NCBI GenBank assembly: GCA_011525035.1
Contig: WTIZ01000039.1
Coordinates: 1-52,469, forward strand
DNA length: 52,469 nucleotides
Direction: 5' to 3'
Source of the DNA: Cryomorphaceae bacterium
Lineage (GTDB): Bacteria; Bacteroidota; Bacteroidia; Flavobacteriales; Schleiferiaceae
Every line of letters begins with the position of its first letter. Position 1 is the stretch's first letter. Positions 26,237 through 35,003 of the stretch are shown piece after piece. The translations under genes were made by a program, and so were the position numbers. The notes under the pieces were generated by a model. The model did not search any database, was not told the origin of the DNA, and saw only the letters and a program-made list of their open reading frames with translations.

Positions 26237-27580
26237 ATGAAAATTAAATCATTAGCAATTTTAGCGGTAGCCGCAGTTGGGTTTACTGCTTGTTCAGATG
26301 CATGGTTGGAAGAGTACAAACTCGATCAAAACCGTCCTTCTGACGTAAGTATGGAGGTTCTTCTTCCTTCTGCTCAGGCCTCTTACGGTATGACGCAGGG
26401 TGATGTATTGCCTCGCTTGACTAGCATTTTTATGCAGCAAATGACTGGTACGGATCGTCAATCTTTGGCGCACAACCGTTACGCACAGATTGGTGAAGGT
26501 GATTTCAACACTCCTTGGAATAACTCTTACGCTGGTGGTCTTTACGATCTAAAATTGATCCAAGAGAAAGCAGCGGAAGCAAATGCTCCAGCTTACGAAG
26601 GTGTTGCTCAAATCATGACAGCAATGTACTTGGGTATTCTAACGGATCACTTCGGTGACATCCCTTACTCTGACGCATTGCAAGGTGCCGATAAATTGAA
26701 GGCTGAATACGATAGCCAACAAGATATCTACGCTACAATCTTCTCTTTATTGTCTGACGGTAAAGCGAACTTGTTGGAGCCTTCTGATGTAATGCCAGGT
26801 GGCGACGATTTGATCCACGGTGGTGATTTGGCAGCTTGGGCTGCGACTGCTGACGGTCTACGTGCGCGTTACTTGAATCACTTGAGCAAAACTTCTCAGT
26901 ACAATGCTGCTGATGTAGTATCTGCTTGTGATGACGCAATCAACGGCGGTGTATACTGTACAATCGGCTTCGAAGCTGCATTGAACCAGAACCCATGGTA
27001 CCAGTTTACTGTTATCGATCGTGCTGGTTACATCAGCCAGTTCGGTACTATGTACGATATGATGGAGGCATCTTCTGATCCACGTCTAACGTTGTACCGT
27101 TCTGCGGATAGCTTGACTATGCCAGTATTGGGTGGTGCTACTTCACCACTACCAATCGTAACTCCATTCGAGATTATGTTTGTTAAGGCTGAAGCTCAGT
27201 TGGCAGGTGGTGACGCTACTAGCGCACGTGCTACACTAGAAGCAGCTATCGAATCAAACATGACTTGGTTGGGTGTTGATGCAGCGGATATCGCAACGTA
27301 CGTTGGTGCATTGTCAACTACTACTGACCTAGAGTTGATCATGAACGAGAAGTACGTAGCTATGTTCTCAACTGGTGAGTCTTGGACTGACTGGAGAAGA
27401 ACTGGTTTCCCTGCACTAAGTGCTCCTGACGGTGCAAACCTTAGCGGTATGCCACGTAGAATGCCTTACCCAGAAGGTGAGTACTTGTACAACGCAGATA
27501 ATGTACCATTCCCAATTACATCTTCACCAGATGTTAAGTTTGGGGTAGACGCTTCACAACGTCTATGGTGGGATATGTAA
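26237..27580 (+). CDS. SusD/RagB-like outer-membrane lipoprotein (SusD-like_2 type)
   Basis: 447 residues. The leader ends in GFTACSDAWLEEY with Cys19 as lipid anchor. Helical TPR-like framework segments typical of the SusD-like_2 family are seen: LLPSAQASYGMTQGDVLPRLTSIFMQQMTG, YLGILTDHFGDIPYSDALQG and a C-terminus RLWWDM. It is the lid that captures ligand on top of the SusC barrel encoded just upstream. The second SusD in this window ends in FWDM and shares the GDxPYSEAL motif, so the two are paralogues, though divergent. A strong terminator follows its stop by 28 bases. Confidence 0.92.
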   Translation: MKIKSLAILAVAAVGFTACSDAWLEEYKLDQNRPSDVSMEVLLPSAQASYGMTQGDVLPRLTSIFMQQMTGTDRQSLAHNRYAQIGEGDFNTPWNNSYAGGLYDLKLIQEKAAEANAPAYEGVAQIMTAMYLGILTDHFGDIPYSDALQGADKLKAEYDSQQDIYATIFSLLSDGKANLLEPSDVMPGGDDLIHGGDLAAWAATADGLRARYLNHLSKTSQYNAADVVSACDDAINGGVYCTIGFEAALNQNPWYQFTVIDRAGYISQFGTMYDMMEASSDPRLTLYRSADSLTMPVLGGATSPLPIVTPFEIMFVKAEAQLAGGDATSARATLEAAIESNMTWLGVDAADIATYVGALSTTTDLELIMNEKYVAMFSTGESWTDWRRTGFPALSAPDGANLSGMPRRMPYPEGEYLYNADNVPFPITSSPDVKFGVDASQRLWWDM

Positions 27581-27608
27581 TCCTATAGATCAATAGATCA
27601 AAATATTG

Positions 27609-27645
27609 GCCCCCAGGCGCTCAGCGCCTGGGGGCTTTTTGTTGT
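27609..27645 (+). terminator. Rho-independent terminator after the first SusC-SusD pair
   Basis: A perfect 12-bp stem (27609-27620 with 27624-27635, GCCCCCAGGCGC and its complement) around the loop TCA, followed directly by TTTTTG and a T-rich stretch. It separates the two SusC-SusD units. Confidence 0.93.
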
Positions 27646-27730
27646 TTCAAATTGCCCTTTGTGGCATTAGCAAAGCAAATGGCGATGATAATTTTTGGAA
27701 ATACATAGAAATATTGGCAACTTAGTAGGA

Positions 27731-27770
27731 TTAACATTCGTTTAACAAAAACAGGTACAATGAAAAACAA
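27731..27770 (+). repeat. 40-bp leader repeat, copy 2 (5' leader and first codons of SusC 2)
   Basis: Identical to 23180-23219. The sequence upstream of this copy is not similar to that upstream of copy 1, apart from a short TAGGATT, so promoters differ while the leader and start region are kept the same. Confidence 0.85.
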
Positions 27771-30700
27771 ATTGTCACTGTGGTCAGTACTACTATTCGT
27801 ACTATCAGTAAACTTCGCTGTTGCACAGTCGGTTTCTGGTGTCGTTAGTGATGCTGCTTCAGGTGAACCGTTACCAGGTGTGGCGGTTGCACAGAAGGGG
27901 ACCAACAATGCAACTTTGACTGATTTTGACGGGAAATTCTCGTTGACTGCAGAGAAAGGGGCAACATTGGTTTTCTCTTCAATGGGTATGGAGACCCAAG
28001 AAGTAGTTGCTTCTTCGGATTTCCTACAAGTTTCAATGGAGGCTGCTGCCAGCCAACTTGATGAAGTTGTTGTAACCGCTTTGGGTATCTCTCGTGAGAA
28101 GAAGTCCCTAGGTTATGCAACTCAAGAAGTTGATGGAGCGGAAGTAACCAAGGTTAAGGATGCTAACTTTATGAACTCTTTGAGTGGTAAAGTAGCTGGT
28201 GTGAACATTAAGAGTTCAGGTACTCTTGGTGGTTCTGCCAACGTAGTAATCCGTGGTTACAAATCTCTTACAGGTAATAACCAAGCACTATTCGTAGTGG
28301 ACGGTATTCCAATCTCGAATGCTACCGGTAACAGCGGCAATGTAGCTCGCGGTCGTGGTGGTTACGATTTTGGTAACGCTGCAATGGATATCAACCCAGA
28401 GGATATCGAGAACATCTCGGTACTTAAGGGTGCTGCTGCAACTGCCCTATACGGTTCGCGTGCTGCGAATGGTGTAGTAATGATTACAACCAAGAGCGGT
28501 AAGGCTAATGGGGGTAAGAAGACTTTGGGTATCACTGCAAGTACTGGTATTACAGTTGGTCGTGTGAATGAAAGTACATTCGTTCGTCACCAGAACTCTT
28601 ACGGTCCTGGTTACGGTCGTTTCTACGGTCCTTCGTACATCACAACTGCGCCAGGTGATTCTACGTTCACCGACGGTCGTGCACAAGCTGTGGACGTTGA
28701 TGGTGATGGTAACCTTGATATTGCACTTCCAATGGGTGAAGATGCATCATGGGGTATTGCACTAGATCCAAATCTAGATGTATACGATTGGGAATCAATC
28801 TTCCCTGAATTGCCTACTTACGGTCAGTCTAAGAAGTACGCATTGCCGGATAGCCGCGCAATGAGCTTCTGGGAGCAAAGCGTAACACGCAACAACTCTT
28901 TTGCGATTGATGGTGGTGGTGAGAACACATCGTTCCGCTTATCTGCAACAAGCTTCGATCAAAAAGGTATTGTACCAGGATCAAATATTGGTCGTGATAA
29001 CGTAAGCTTTAGTGGTCGCTTTAACGCTTCTGATAAGTTGACGATTAGTGCAAAAGCGAACTACATTCAGCAACAAGGTAAAGGTCGTTACGGTACTGGT
29101 TACGATTCTCGTAACCCTAACCAAAGTTTCCGTCAATGGTACATTGTATCTACGGATATGGCGGCTCAGAAGGATGCATACATGAACTACGGTCGTAAGA
29201 ACTACTCTTGGAACGCTTACGGTTACGGTGCAGCTGCTCCTACAAAGCCTCACTACTTTGATAACTTCTACTTCTCAGCGCTTGAGAACTTTGCAACTGA
29301 CGTACGTGATCGTATCGTTGGTAACATAATGGCGGAATACCAGATCAATGAGTGGTTGAAGTTAACAGGTCGTATGACAGCGGATACATACTCTGAACTT
29401 CGTGAAGAGCGTATCGCAGTAGGTTCTGTTGATGTAAGCCGTTACTCTCGTAACAACCGTTCGTTTACTGAACGCAACAACGATTTGTTCTTGAACTGGA
29501 ACAAATACTTCGGCGACAACGGAGACTTGAGCTTTGCAGGTATGCTTGGTTACAACCAACGTCGTACTTCATTCCAGAGCATCTACGCTGCTACAAATGG
29601 TGGACTAGTTGTACCTGGAGTTTATGCTTTGAGTAACTCAGTTGCAGCTCCAGCTGCACCATCTGAGACTGCATACCAGATTGGTGTTGATGGTTTCTAC
29701 GGTCAAGCATCGTTTGGCTACAAGAACTTCTTGTATGCTGATCTTTCAGCGCGTCAAGATGTTAGTTCTACACTTCCTGTAGAAAACAATACATACTTCT
29801 ACCCATCAGCAACATTGAGCTTCATCTTCTCAGAATTTATTGATTCTGATGTACTTGAGTTCGGTAAAGTTCGTTTGAACTGGGCAGCTGTTGGTGCTGA
29901 TGCACCTGCACAAGCACTTGTTGATGCTTACGGAATCGGTACACCATTCAATGGTGTTACTCTTGCTTCTGCTCCTTCTACTCAAAACAACTCAAGCTTG
30001 TTGCCAGAGCGTACTGAGAGCACAGAGGCAGGTATCGAAATGAAGTTCTTTAAGAACCGTGCTGGATTAGATATCAGTGCTTACCAGAGTTCTACCTACA
30101 ACCAGATTCTTCCTGCACAGGTAAGTTCTGCAACAGGTACGTACTACAAGTATGTGAACGCTGGTCAAATCGACAACAAAGGTTTGGAATTAAGTGCTTA
30201 CGTAACTCCAGTGAAGACAAAAGACTTCCAATGGGACATCAACATCAACTGGTCGCGTAACCGCAACACAGTAGTTGAGTTGTTCGGTGACTCAGAGTCT
30301 TTGATTCTTGGTTCAGTACAAGGTGGTATGAATATGGTTGCACGTGTAGGCGAAGCTTACGGTGCGCTAGAAGGTACTCAGTTTGTACGTGACCCAGAAA
30401 GTGGTGCACCACTAGTTTACGATTGGTCAAACTCTCGTGGCGGTGCTCGTTACTGGGCAGGTGATTACGGTGTTATTGGTAACATCCAAGCAGATTGGAG
30501 AGGTGGTATCAACAACTCGTTCTCTTGGAAAAACATCACTGCTTCTGCGTTGATTGATATGCAGATGGGTGGTGACTTCTTCTCATTAGATACTTACTAC
30601 GGTTACGGAACAGGTGTATACGACTTCCAAGCAGGTACTAACGCTGCTGGAAATCCAATCCGTTCTAACCTAGAAGATGGTGGTGGTTTGACATTTGCTG

Positions 30701-31107
30701 AGGTTGCATACCTCGGTATTGAAACACCAAAACTTTGGGATGGATCTACGGATGCTGACGGCAACCCAACGAACGTTGGTGGTGAGCTTCCACACTTATG
30801 GATGAACGACTACGGTACATCATTGGGATGGACTAACCGCGTTCAGGAATTGCACGTACACGATGCTTCTTTCATTAAGTTGAGAGAGGTTGCAGTAACC
30901 TACGCTGTACCAACTGCAGCATTGGGTGATTTGCCAGTTGCAGGTGTAGACATCAGCTTGATTGGTAGAAACTTGGCTATTCTTTACAAGAACACTGAGT
31001 TCTCTGATCCAGAAGCAGGTCTTGCTGCAGGTAACCTACAAGGATACCAATCAGGTGCATATCCATCACTACGTGAGGTCGGTTTCAACTTGAGAGTTAA
31101 ATTCTAA
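27760..31107 (+). CDS. SusC-like TonB-dependent receptor, complete type
   Basis: 1115 residues. Signal peptide 1-22 (MKNKLSLWSVLLFVLSVNFAVA|Q), then the carboxypeptidase-like regulatory domain at about 24-97 (VSGVVSDAASGEPLPGVAV, TDFDGKFSLTAEKGATLVFSSMG), the TonB box DEVVVTALG near 101-109, the plug (NFMNSLSGKVAGVNI, INPEDIENISVLKGAAATALYG, AANGVVMITTKSG) and a barrel ending in REVGFNLRVKF. It works with the SusD encoded 13 bases downstream to take up a bulky nutrient using TonB energy. The plug is close to that of the first SusC, but barrels and loops differ, so other ligands are likely. Codons are strongly biased (GGT, CGT, AAC, TAC), suggesting high expression. Confidence 0.95.
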   Translation: MKNKLSLWSVLLFVLSVNFAVAQSVSGVVSDAASGEPLPGVAVAQKGTNNATLTDFDGKFSLTAEKGATLVFSSMGMETQEVVASSDFLQVSMEAAASQLDEVVVTALGISREKKSLGYATQEVDGAEVTKVKDANFMNSLSGKVAGVNIKSSGTLGGSANVVIRGYKSLTGNNQALFVVDGIPISNATGNSGNVARGRGGYDFGNAAMDINPEDIENISVLKGAAATALYGSRAANGVVMITTKSGKANGGKKTLGITASTGITVGRVNESTFVRHQNSYGPGYGRFYGPSYITTAPGDSTFTDGRAQAVDVDGDGNLDIALPMGEDASWGIALDPNLDVYDWESIFPELPTYGQSKKYALPDSRAMSFWEQSVTRNNSFAIDGGGENTSFRLSATSFDQKGIVPGSNIGRDNVSFSGRFNASDKLTISAKANYIQQQGKGRYGTGYDSRNPNQSFRQWYIVSTDMAAQKDAYMNYGRKNYSWNAYGYGAAAPTKPHYFDNFYFSALENFATDVRDRIVGNIMAEYQINEWLKLTGRMTADTYSELREERIAVGSVDVSRYSRNNRSFTERNNDLFLNWNKYFGDNGDLSFAGMLGYNQRRTSFQSIYAATNGGLVVPGVYALSNSVAAPAAPSETAYQIGVDGFYGQASFGYKNFLYADLSARQDVSSTLPVENNTYFYPSATLSFIFSEFIDSDVLEFGKVRLNWAAVGADAPAQALVDAYGIGTPFNGVTLASAPSTQNNSSLLPERTESTEAGIEMKFFKNRAGLDISAYQSSTYNQILPAQVSSATGTYYKYVNAGQIDNKGLELSAYVTPVKTKDFQWDININWSRNRNTVVELFGDSESLILGSVQGGMNMVARVGEAYGALEGTQFVRDPESGAPLVYDWSNSRGGARYWAGDYGVIGNIQADWRGGINNSFSWKNITASALIDMQMGGDFFSLDTYYGYGTGVYDFQAGTNAAGNPIRSNLEDGGGLTFAEVAYLGIETPKLWDGSTDADGNPTNVGGELPHLWMNDYGTSLGWTNRVQELHVHDASFIKLREVAVTYAVPTAALGDLPVAGVDISLIGRNLAILYKNTEFSDPEAGLAAGNLQGYQSGAYPSLREVGFNLRVKF

Positions 31108-31120
31108 AAAGTAACGAGAA

Positions 31121-32530
31121 ATGAAAAAGATATTATTCGCAGCAGCAGCTGCACTTGCTATCACTTCTTGTACTAGTGATCTTTCTGACCTTAACGTAAA
31201 CGGTAAAGCTCCAGAAGCTGTACCAGCAGGAGCGTTATTCGCTAATGCAACTATGGGTTATTATGACTTTACGTCTGTACAAAATGTGAACTTGAACAAC
31301 TTGCGTCTTTGGTCTCAGCACTGGACGCAGACTACGTACGTTGACGAATCAAACTTCCAGTTGAACGATCGTGACGTAAACGGAAATACATTCGTACGCA
31401 TGTACACTACGGTAATTCGCGATTGTGAAGAAGCGCGTTCAGCTTTGGCTGATGTTGTTGCTTCAAACGCAGAAATTGCGGCTTCTGAAGCAGCTATCGA
31501 GGTAGTTGAAGTACTTGCTTACTCTTTGTTGGTTGACCTTTTCGGGGATGTTCCTTATTCGGAAGCTCTAGGTGAATCTAACACTCCTTCTTACGATGAT
31601 GATGCGGCAATCTACGCGGACCTATTGGCTCGTTTAGACGCAGCGGTAGGTAACCTTAGCGGTTCAAACGCTTTCGGCAGCTCAGACATCATCTATGGTG
31701 GTAGTGCTGATTCTTGGAAAATGGCAGCTAACTCTTTGATGTTGCGTTTGGCGGTTCGTATGATCGACGCTGATGCTGCAATGGCAAAAACATACGGTGA
31801 GAAAGCTATCGCTGGTGGTGTATTCGCTTCATCTGCTGATGATATGCGTTTGTTCTACTCATCAGCTCCTCCTCATACACACCCAATGTGGGAAACACTA
31901 GTTCAGAGCGGTCGTACTGACTTTATCGCTTCTGCTACGTTAGGTGATGTATTGAATGGCTTGGCTGATCCACGTCGTGCTGGCTTCTTCAAGAACCTTG
32001 GTGGTTCTGATTCTGTAATCGGTGCTCCGCACGGATTGCAGTCAGATTACTACCAGTTCTCTCAGCCAGGTACTGCCTTGGAAGATCCAACTTGGTCTCA
32101 CGCTGCGATTAGCTACGTTGAAACTGAGTTCTTGATGGCTCACGCTGCTGTTGCAGGTTGGGCAGGAACAGGCGATGCTGCTACACACTACGAGAATGCT
32201 ATTCGTGCTTCTATCGAAGAGTGGGGTGGTTCTTCTGCTGATGCTGATACTTACATGATGCACTCAATGGTGGCATTCAATGCTACTACTGCTGCAACTC
32301 AGATCGGTGTTCAGAAGTGGATTGCTATGTACAGCAACGCGGCTGAAGCTTATGCTGCAGTTCGTCAGTACGATATTCCTATGGCTACAGCCAACTTGGC
32401 TCAAACAGTGACGCCTTCGCGTTACTCTTACCCATTGGATGAGTACTCATTGAACCTAAGCAATGTTGAAGCAGCTGGTGCTAAATTCAACGGTGATGAT
32501 ACATTCGCAAAAGTATTTTGGGACATGTAA
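31121..32530 (+). CDS. SusD/RagB-like outer-membrane lipoprotein (SusD-like_2 type), second copy
   Basis: 469 residues. The leader is MKKILFAAAAALAITSC with Cys17. Family marks are LSDLNVNGKAPEAVPAGALFANATMGYYDF, LLVDLFGDVPYSEALGE and the C-terminus KVFWDM. It pairs with the SusC encoded 13 bases upstream, the same spacing as in the first pair. A strong terminator follows. Without neighbouring enzymes the ligand stays unknown; SusD-like_2 proteins are often found in such enzyme-free pairs. Confidence 0.92.
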   Translation: MKKILFAAAAALAITSCTSDLSDLNVNGKAPEAVPAGALFANATMGYYDFTSVQNVNLNNLRLWSQHWTQTTYVDESNFQLNDRDVNGNTFVRMYTTVIRDCEEARSALADVVASNAEIAASEAAIEVVEVLAYSLLVDLFGDVPYSEALGESNTPSYDDDAAIYADLLARLDAAVGNLSGSNAFGSSDIIYGGSADSWKMAANSLMLRLAVRMIDADAAMAKTYGEKAIAGGVFASSADDMRLFYSSAPPHTHPMWETLVQSGRTDFIASATLGDVLNGLADPRRAGFFKNLGGSDSVIGAPHGLQSDYYQFSQPGTALEDPTWSHAAISYVETEFLMAHAAVAGWAGTGDAATHYENAIRASIEEWGGSSADADTYMMHSMVAFNATTAATQIGVQKWIAMYSNAAEAYAAVRQYDIPMATANLAQTVTPSRYSYPLDEYSLNLSNVEAAGAKFNGDDTFAKVFWDM

Positions 32531-32554
32531 TCTAATCTTAGATTGAAATAAAGG

Positions 32555-32587
32555 CCGCCGCTCCCATCGGGAGCGGCGGTTTTTTTT
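32555..32587 (+). terminator. Rho-independent terminator after the second SusC-SusD pair
   Basis: A perfect 11-bp GC-rich stem (32555-32565 with 32569-32579) around ATC, followed by a run of eight T. The next gene's -7 box begins only a few bases later. Confidence 0.95.
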
Positions 32588-32591
32588 GCCC

Positions 32592-32599
32592 TAAATTTG
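32592..32599 (+). promoter_or_regulatory. Promoter -7 box TAAATTTG, five bases before the ATG at 32605
   Basis: Exact match to TAnnTTTG, squeezed between the terminator T-run and the start codon. Expected transcription start is at or next to the ATG, predicting a leaderless message. The -33 region would lie within the terminator stem, and no TTG is seen there. Confidence 0.5.
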
Positions 32600-32604
32600 G
32601 CGCT

Positions 32605-32940
32605 ATGGATAAGGTCATAGATCACTTGCAAAAAACCATAGGCGAACGCGCTATTCTTAAGGAAGAATTGGACGCGCTAATCGATACTCAAGAAGGTATT
32701 GAGAGGCATTGGTTTGAGTATGATGACAGTGAGCAGGTTTATTATCTAGTGCCAGAAATATTGGCCTATGAAGCCAAGCCGAAGGAAGACTTTGAAGCTT
32801 TAGGACTGGGAGAACTAGAAGAACGTATAGTGGATGTCTTAGAACAAGGGAAAAGCGTGAAATGGGGTAAACTAGCCTTAGCCATGTGGCTGTTCTTCCT
32901 GTTCATTGTAGTTTATACGATTATCGAAACTATTGCATAA
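32605..32940 (+). CDS. Small tail-anchored membrane protein of unknown function
   Basis: 111 residues. The first ~88 are soluble, acidic and helical (MDKVIDHLQKTIGERAILKEELDALIDTQEG, a coiled-coil-like start), and one hydrophobic segment at about 90-108 (LALAMWLFFLFIVVYTIIETIA) forms a C-terminal membrane anchor with the soluble part in the cytoplasm. I do not recognise a family. It is a monocistronic unit: its own promoter box just upstream, a terminator on each side. The good -7 box and the codon use support a real gene. Confidence 0.75.
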   Translation: MDKVIDHLQKTIGERAILKEELDALIDTQEGIERHWFEYDDSEQVYYLVPEILAYEAKPKEDFEALGLGELEERIVDVLEQGKSVKWGKLALAMWLFFLFIVVYTIIETIA

Positions 32941-32970
32941 AAAAACCACCCCGTAAAAGAGGTGGTTTTC
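32941..32970. terminator. Bidirectional terminator between the small membrane protein gene and efp
   Basis: AAAACCACC (32942-32950) pairs with GGTGGTTTT (32961-32969) over a 10-base loop. An A-run on the left and a T-run on the right allow it to act on both strands; the flanking genes are convergent. Confidence 0.8.
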
Positions 32971-32991
32971 GATGTATTGTGTGCGTGATGC

Positions 32992-33555
32992 TTACTTCGC
33001 GCGTTCCTTGTAAGAACCGTCTGCGGTGTTGATCACAATCTCTTCGTCTGTTTTAATGAACAAAGGCACCTGAACCTCAGCACCTCCCTCAACAGTCACA
33101 GTCTTCATAGCGTTTGTTGACGTGTTTCCTTTTACTGCAGGTTCAGCGTAAGTCACTTTCAAGTTTACTGTACGCGGCAGCTCTACCGCCATCGCTCTGT
33201 TCTCTGTGGCATGGAACAATACAAGACACATCATACCGTCAACCAAGAAATCAGGCGCATTGATCAGCTCTTTAGCAAAGGTCAATTGCTCGTAGTTTTC
33301 TGTATTCATGAAGTGATAGTCGGTACCGTCGTTGTACAAGAACTGGTACTGACGAGTCTCTACGTCAATCGTTTCAATCTTTGAACCCGCAGGGAAAGTA
33401 TTGTCTAAAACACGACCAGTCTCAAGGTTTTTAATCTTCGTGCGCACAAATGCAGCGCCCTTTCCTGGTTTTACGTGTAAGAATTCAATGATTTGGAACG
33501 GCTGACCGTTAAAGTTGATGCACATTCCGTTTTTAATATCTGAAGTACTTGCCAT
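32992..33555 (-). CDS. efp: Elongation factor P
   Basis: 187 residues from the ATG at 33555; a longer reading from 33588 adds 11 residues not seen in the family and would include the promoter box. The three-domain EF-P layout is intact: the KOW-like N-terminal domain with the loop HVKPGKGAAF and tip Lys32, the second OB domain (LVDGMMCLVLFHATENRAMAVELP), and the C-terminal domain ending VINTADGSYKERAK. EF-P relieves ribosome stalling at polyproline. Last gene of the lipid A-related minus-strand cluster but with its own promoter. Confidence 0.96.
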   Translation of the reverse strand: MASTSDIKNGMCINFNGQPFQIIEFLHVKPGKGAAFVRTKIKNLETGRVLDNTFPAGSKIETIDVETRQYQFLYNDGTDYHFMNTENYEQLTFAKELINAPDFLVDGMMCLVLFHATENRAMAVELPRTVNLKVTYAEPAVKGNTSTNAMKTVTVEGGAEVQVPLFIKTDEEIVINTADGSYKERAK

Positions 33556-33574
33556 AATCGAGTTGTTTGTTGCC

Positions 33575-33582
33575 CAAATATA
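33575..33582 (-). promoter_or_regulatory. Promoter -7 box of efp (TATATTTG)
   Basis: Exact TAnnTTTG match on the minus strand with 19 bases between its last G and the ATG at 33555. This supports the shorter EF-P start. A clear -33 TTG is not seen. Confidence 0.5.
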
Positions 33583-33610
33583 CTGCAAATGCAGGGGGCT
33601 ATTTCATGGA

Positions 33611-34228
33611 TTAATAATGCTTTTCAAGGAGTAGTTCACTGCTGCAGAAGTCATACTCGTGCGTGAGGTAGTTGCTTGCAACAATAATGGTCTTATCTGT
33701 GGCCAATTCTTGAATCATTCTCTTGTAGAGTTCTATACCCTCCTTATCTAAATTACTTGTTGGTTCATCCAACAAGAGTACAGGCCTTGGACTCGCGATA
33801 GCCAATAGCAGTCGTACGCGTTGCCTCATGCCGGAGCTGTAGGTCTTAATTCGCTTATTTAAATGCGGTGTGAGCCCCGCTTCATGGATCCATCGGTCCA
33901 GATCTACACCTTGAGTAAAACCACACATTTTCCTGTGGAAAGCAATAGTCTCCTTGAGGCTGAACATAGGATTTAGGGCTACATAAGGCGCGGCGATAGC
34001 ACAAATGCTTCCGGCCTCTGCAGATGGGGTCTTCTTACCTTCAAAGCTATACTGAGGAGGGTTTTCGGTAGCTTCCTGTGCGCCTGATAAAATCTTAACT
34101 AATGTAGATTTTCCCGAACCGTTCGAACCCAGAATGACTGTTTTAGAGCCCGTTTCAAAGGTGTGGGTTATTCCTTGTAAGATGTGCTGATTGCCAAAGG
34201 TCTTTTGAAGATTTCCAAGGGTAATCAT
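33611..34228 (-). CDS. ABC transporter ATP-binding protein (partner not adjacent)
   Basis: 205 residues, a minimal ABC ATPase: Walker A GSNGSGKST near 35-43, Q-loop region, signature YSSGMRQRV near 131-139, Walker B VLLLDEPTSNLD near 150-161. There is no membrane domain in the protein and no permease gene in the neighbourhood. Its start lies four bases from the lpxA stop, so it is co-transcribed with lipid A genes. The compact form resembles the CcmA/export type. A part in outer-membrane or lipid export is suggested by position only. Confidence 0.88.
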   Translation of the reverse strand: MITLGNLQKTFGNQHILQGITHTFETGSKTVILGSNGSGKSTLVKILSGAQEATENPPQYSFEGKKTPSAEAGSICAIAAPYVALNPMFSLKETIAFHRKMCGFTQGVDLDRWIHEAGLTPHLNKRIKTYSSGMRQRVRLLLAIASPRPVLLLDEPTSNLDKEGIELYKRMIQELATDKTIIVASNYLTHEYDFCSSELLLEKHY

Positions 34229-34232
34229 AAGG

Positions 34233-35003
34233 CTACTTTCTAATTAACCCTCTGTCACTAGCGTCGATGAATGCGATGATTTCTTTGGCCACGGTGCTTT
34301 GACCGTATTCGGCTTTCACTACTTCTAGAGCTTGGCTAATGTTCTTACCGCTTTGATAGAGGATGCGGTAGATATCTTGTATCTCTCTGATTGCGTCGTT
34401 GTGGAAGCTGCGTCTACGTAAACCGACACTATTTACTCCGGCGTAGGTCAATGGATCACCCGCTGCTGTAATGAATGGAGGTACGTCTTTTCGAACCATG
34501 GCGCCTCCGCCAACCATAACGTGATTGCCAATCTTTACAAATTGGTGTACGGCGCTCAATCCAGAGATAATAGCCCAATCGCCTACTTCTACGTGACCTG
34601 CAAGGGCAACGGAGTTTACTAGGATTACGCGATTTCCAATGATACAATCGTGTGCAATGTGCACATAGGCCATGATCAAACAGTCCTCGCCAAGAGTGGT
34701 TTTACCGTATGCTTTGGTACCACGGTTAATGGTTACACATTCTCTGATGGTGGTTCGATCACCAATTTCAACGGTGGTTTCTTCACCTTCGAATTTTAAA
34801 TCTTGGGGTACCGCTGAAATGACTGATCCTGGAAAGATTCGGCAGTTCGCTCCGATGCGGGCACCGTCCATGATGGTGACATTGGGGCCAATCCAAGTGC
34901 CTTCTCCAATCTCAACATCCGCCGCTATGGAGGTAAAGGGACCAATCTCTACTTGGTCGCCAATTTTAGCGGATGGATGTACGTCGGAGAGTTTATGAAT
35001 CAT
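34233..35003 (-). CDS. lpxA: UDP-N-acetylglucosamine acyltransferase LpxA
   Basis: 256 residues. The N-terminal two thirds are left-handed beta-helix hexapeptide repeats (VHPSAKIGDQVEIGPFTSIAADVEIGEG and so on), with the catalytic His in AYVHIAHDCIIGN (near 120-132); the C-terminal helical domain runs from about 190 (NSVGLRRRSF). It transfers the first 3-hydroxyacyl chain to UDP-GlcNAc in lipid A synthesis. Its ATG shares one base with the end of the lpxC/fabZ gene, as expected for the normal Bacteroidota order lpxD-lpxC/fabZ-lpxA. Confidence 0.96.
   Translation of the reverse strand: MIHKLSDVHPSAKIGDQVEIGPFTSIAADVEIGEGTWIGPNVTIMDGARIGANCRIFPGSVISAVPQDLKFEGEETTVEIGDRTTIRECVTINRGTKAYGKTTLGEDCLIMAYVHIAHDCIIGNRVILVNSVALAGHVEVGDWAIISGLSAVHQFVKIGNHVMVGGGAMVRKDVPPFITAAGDPLTYAGVNSVGLRRRSFHNDAIREIQDIYRILYQSGKNISQALEVVKAEYGQSTVAKEIIAFIDASDRGLIRK

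Noticed and set aside
27760-31107. Second SusC-SusD pair as an assembly duplicate of the first
   Set aside because: The barrels, the N-termini and the SusD proteins differ throughout; only the 40-bp leader and a few plug motifs are alike. These are paralogues, not a copied contig segment.
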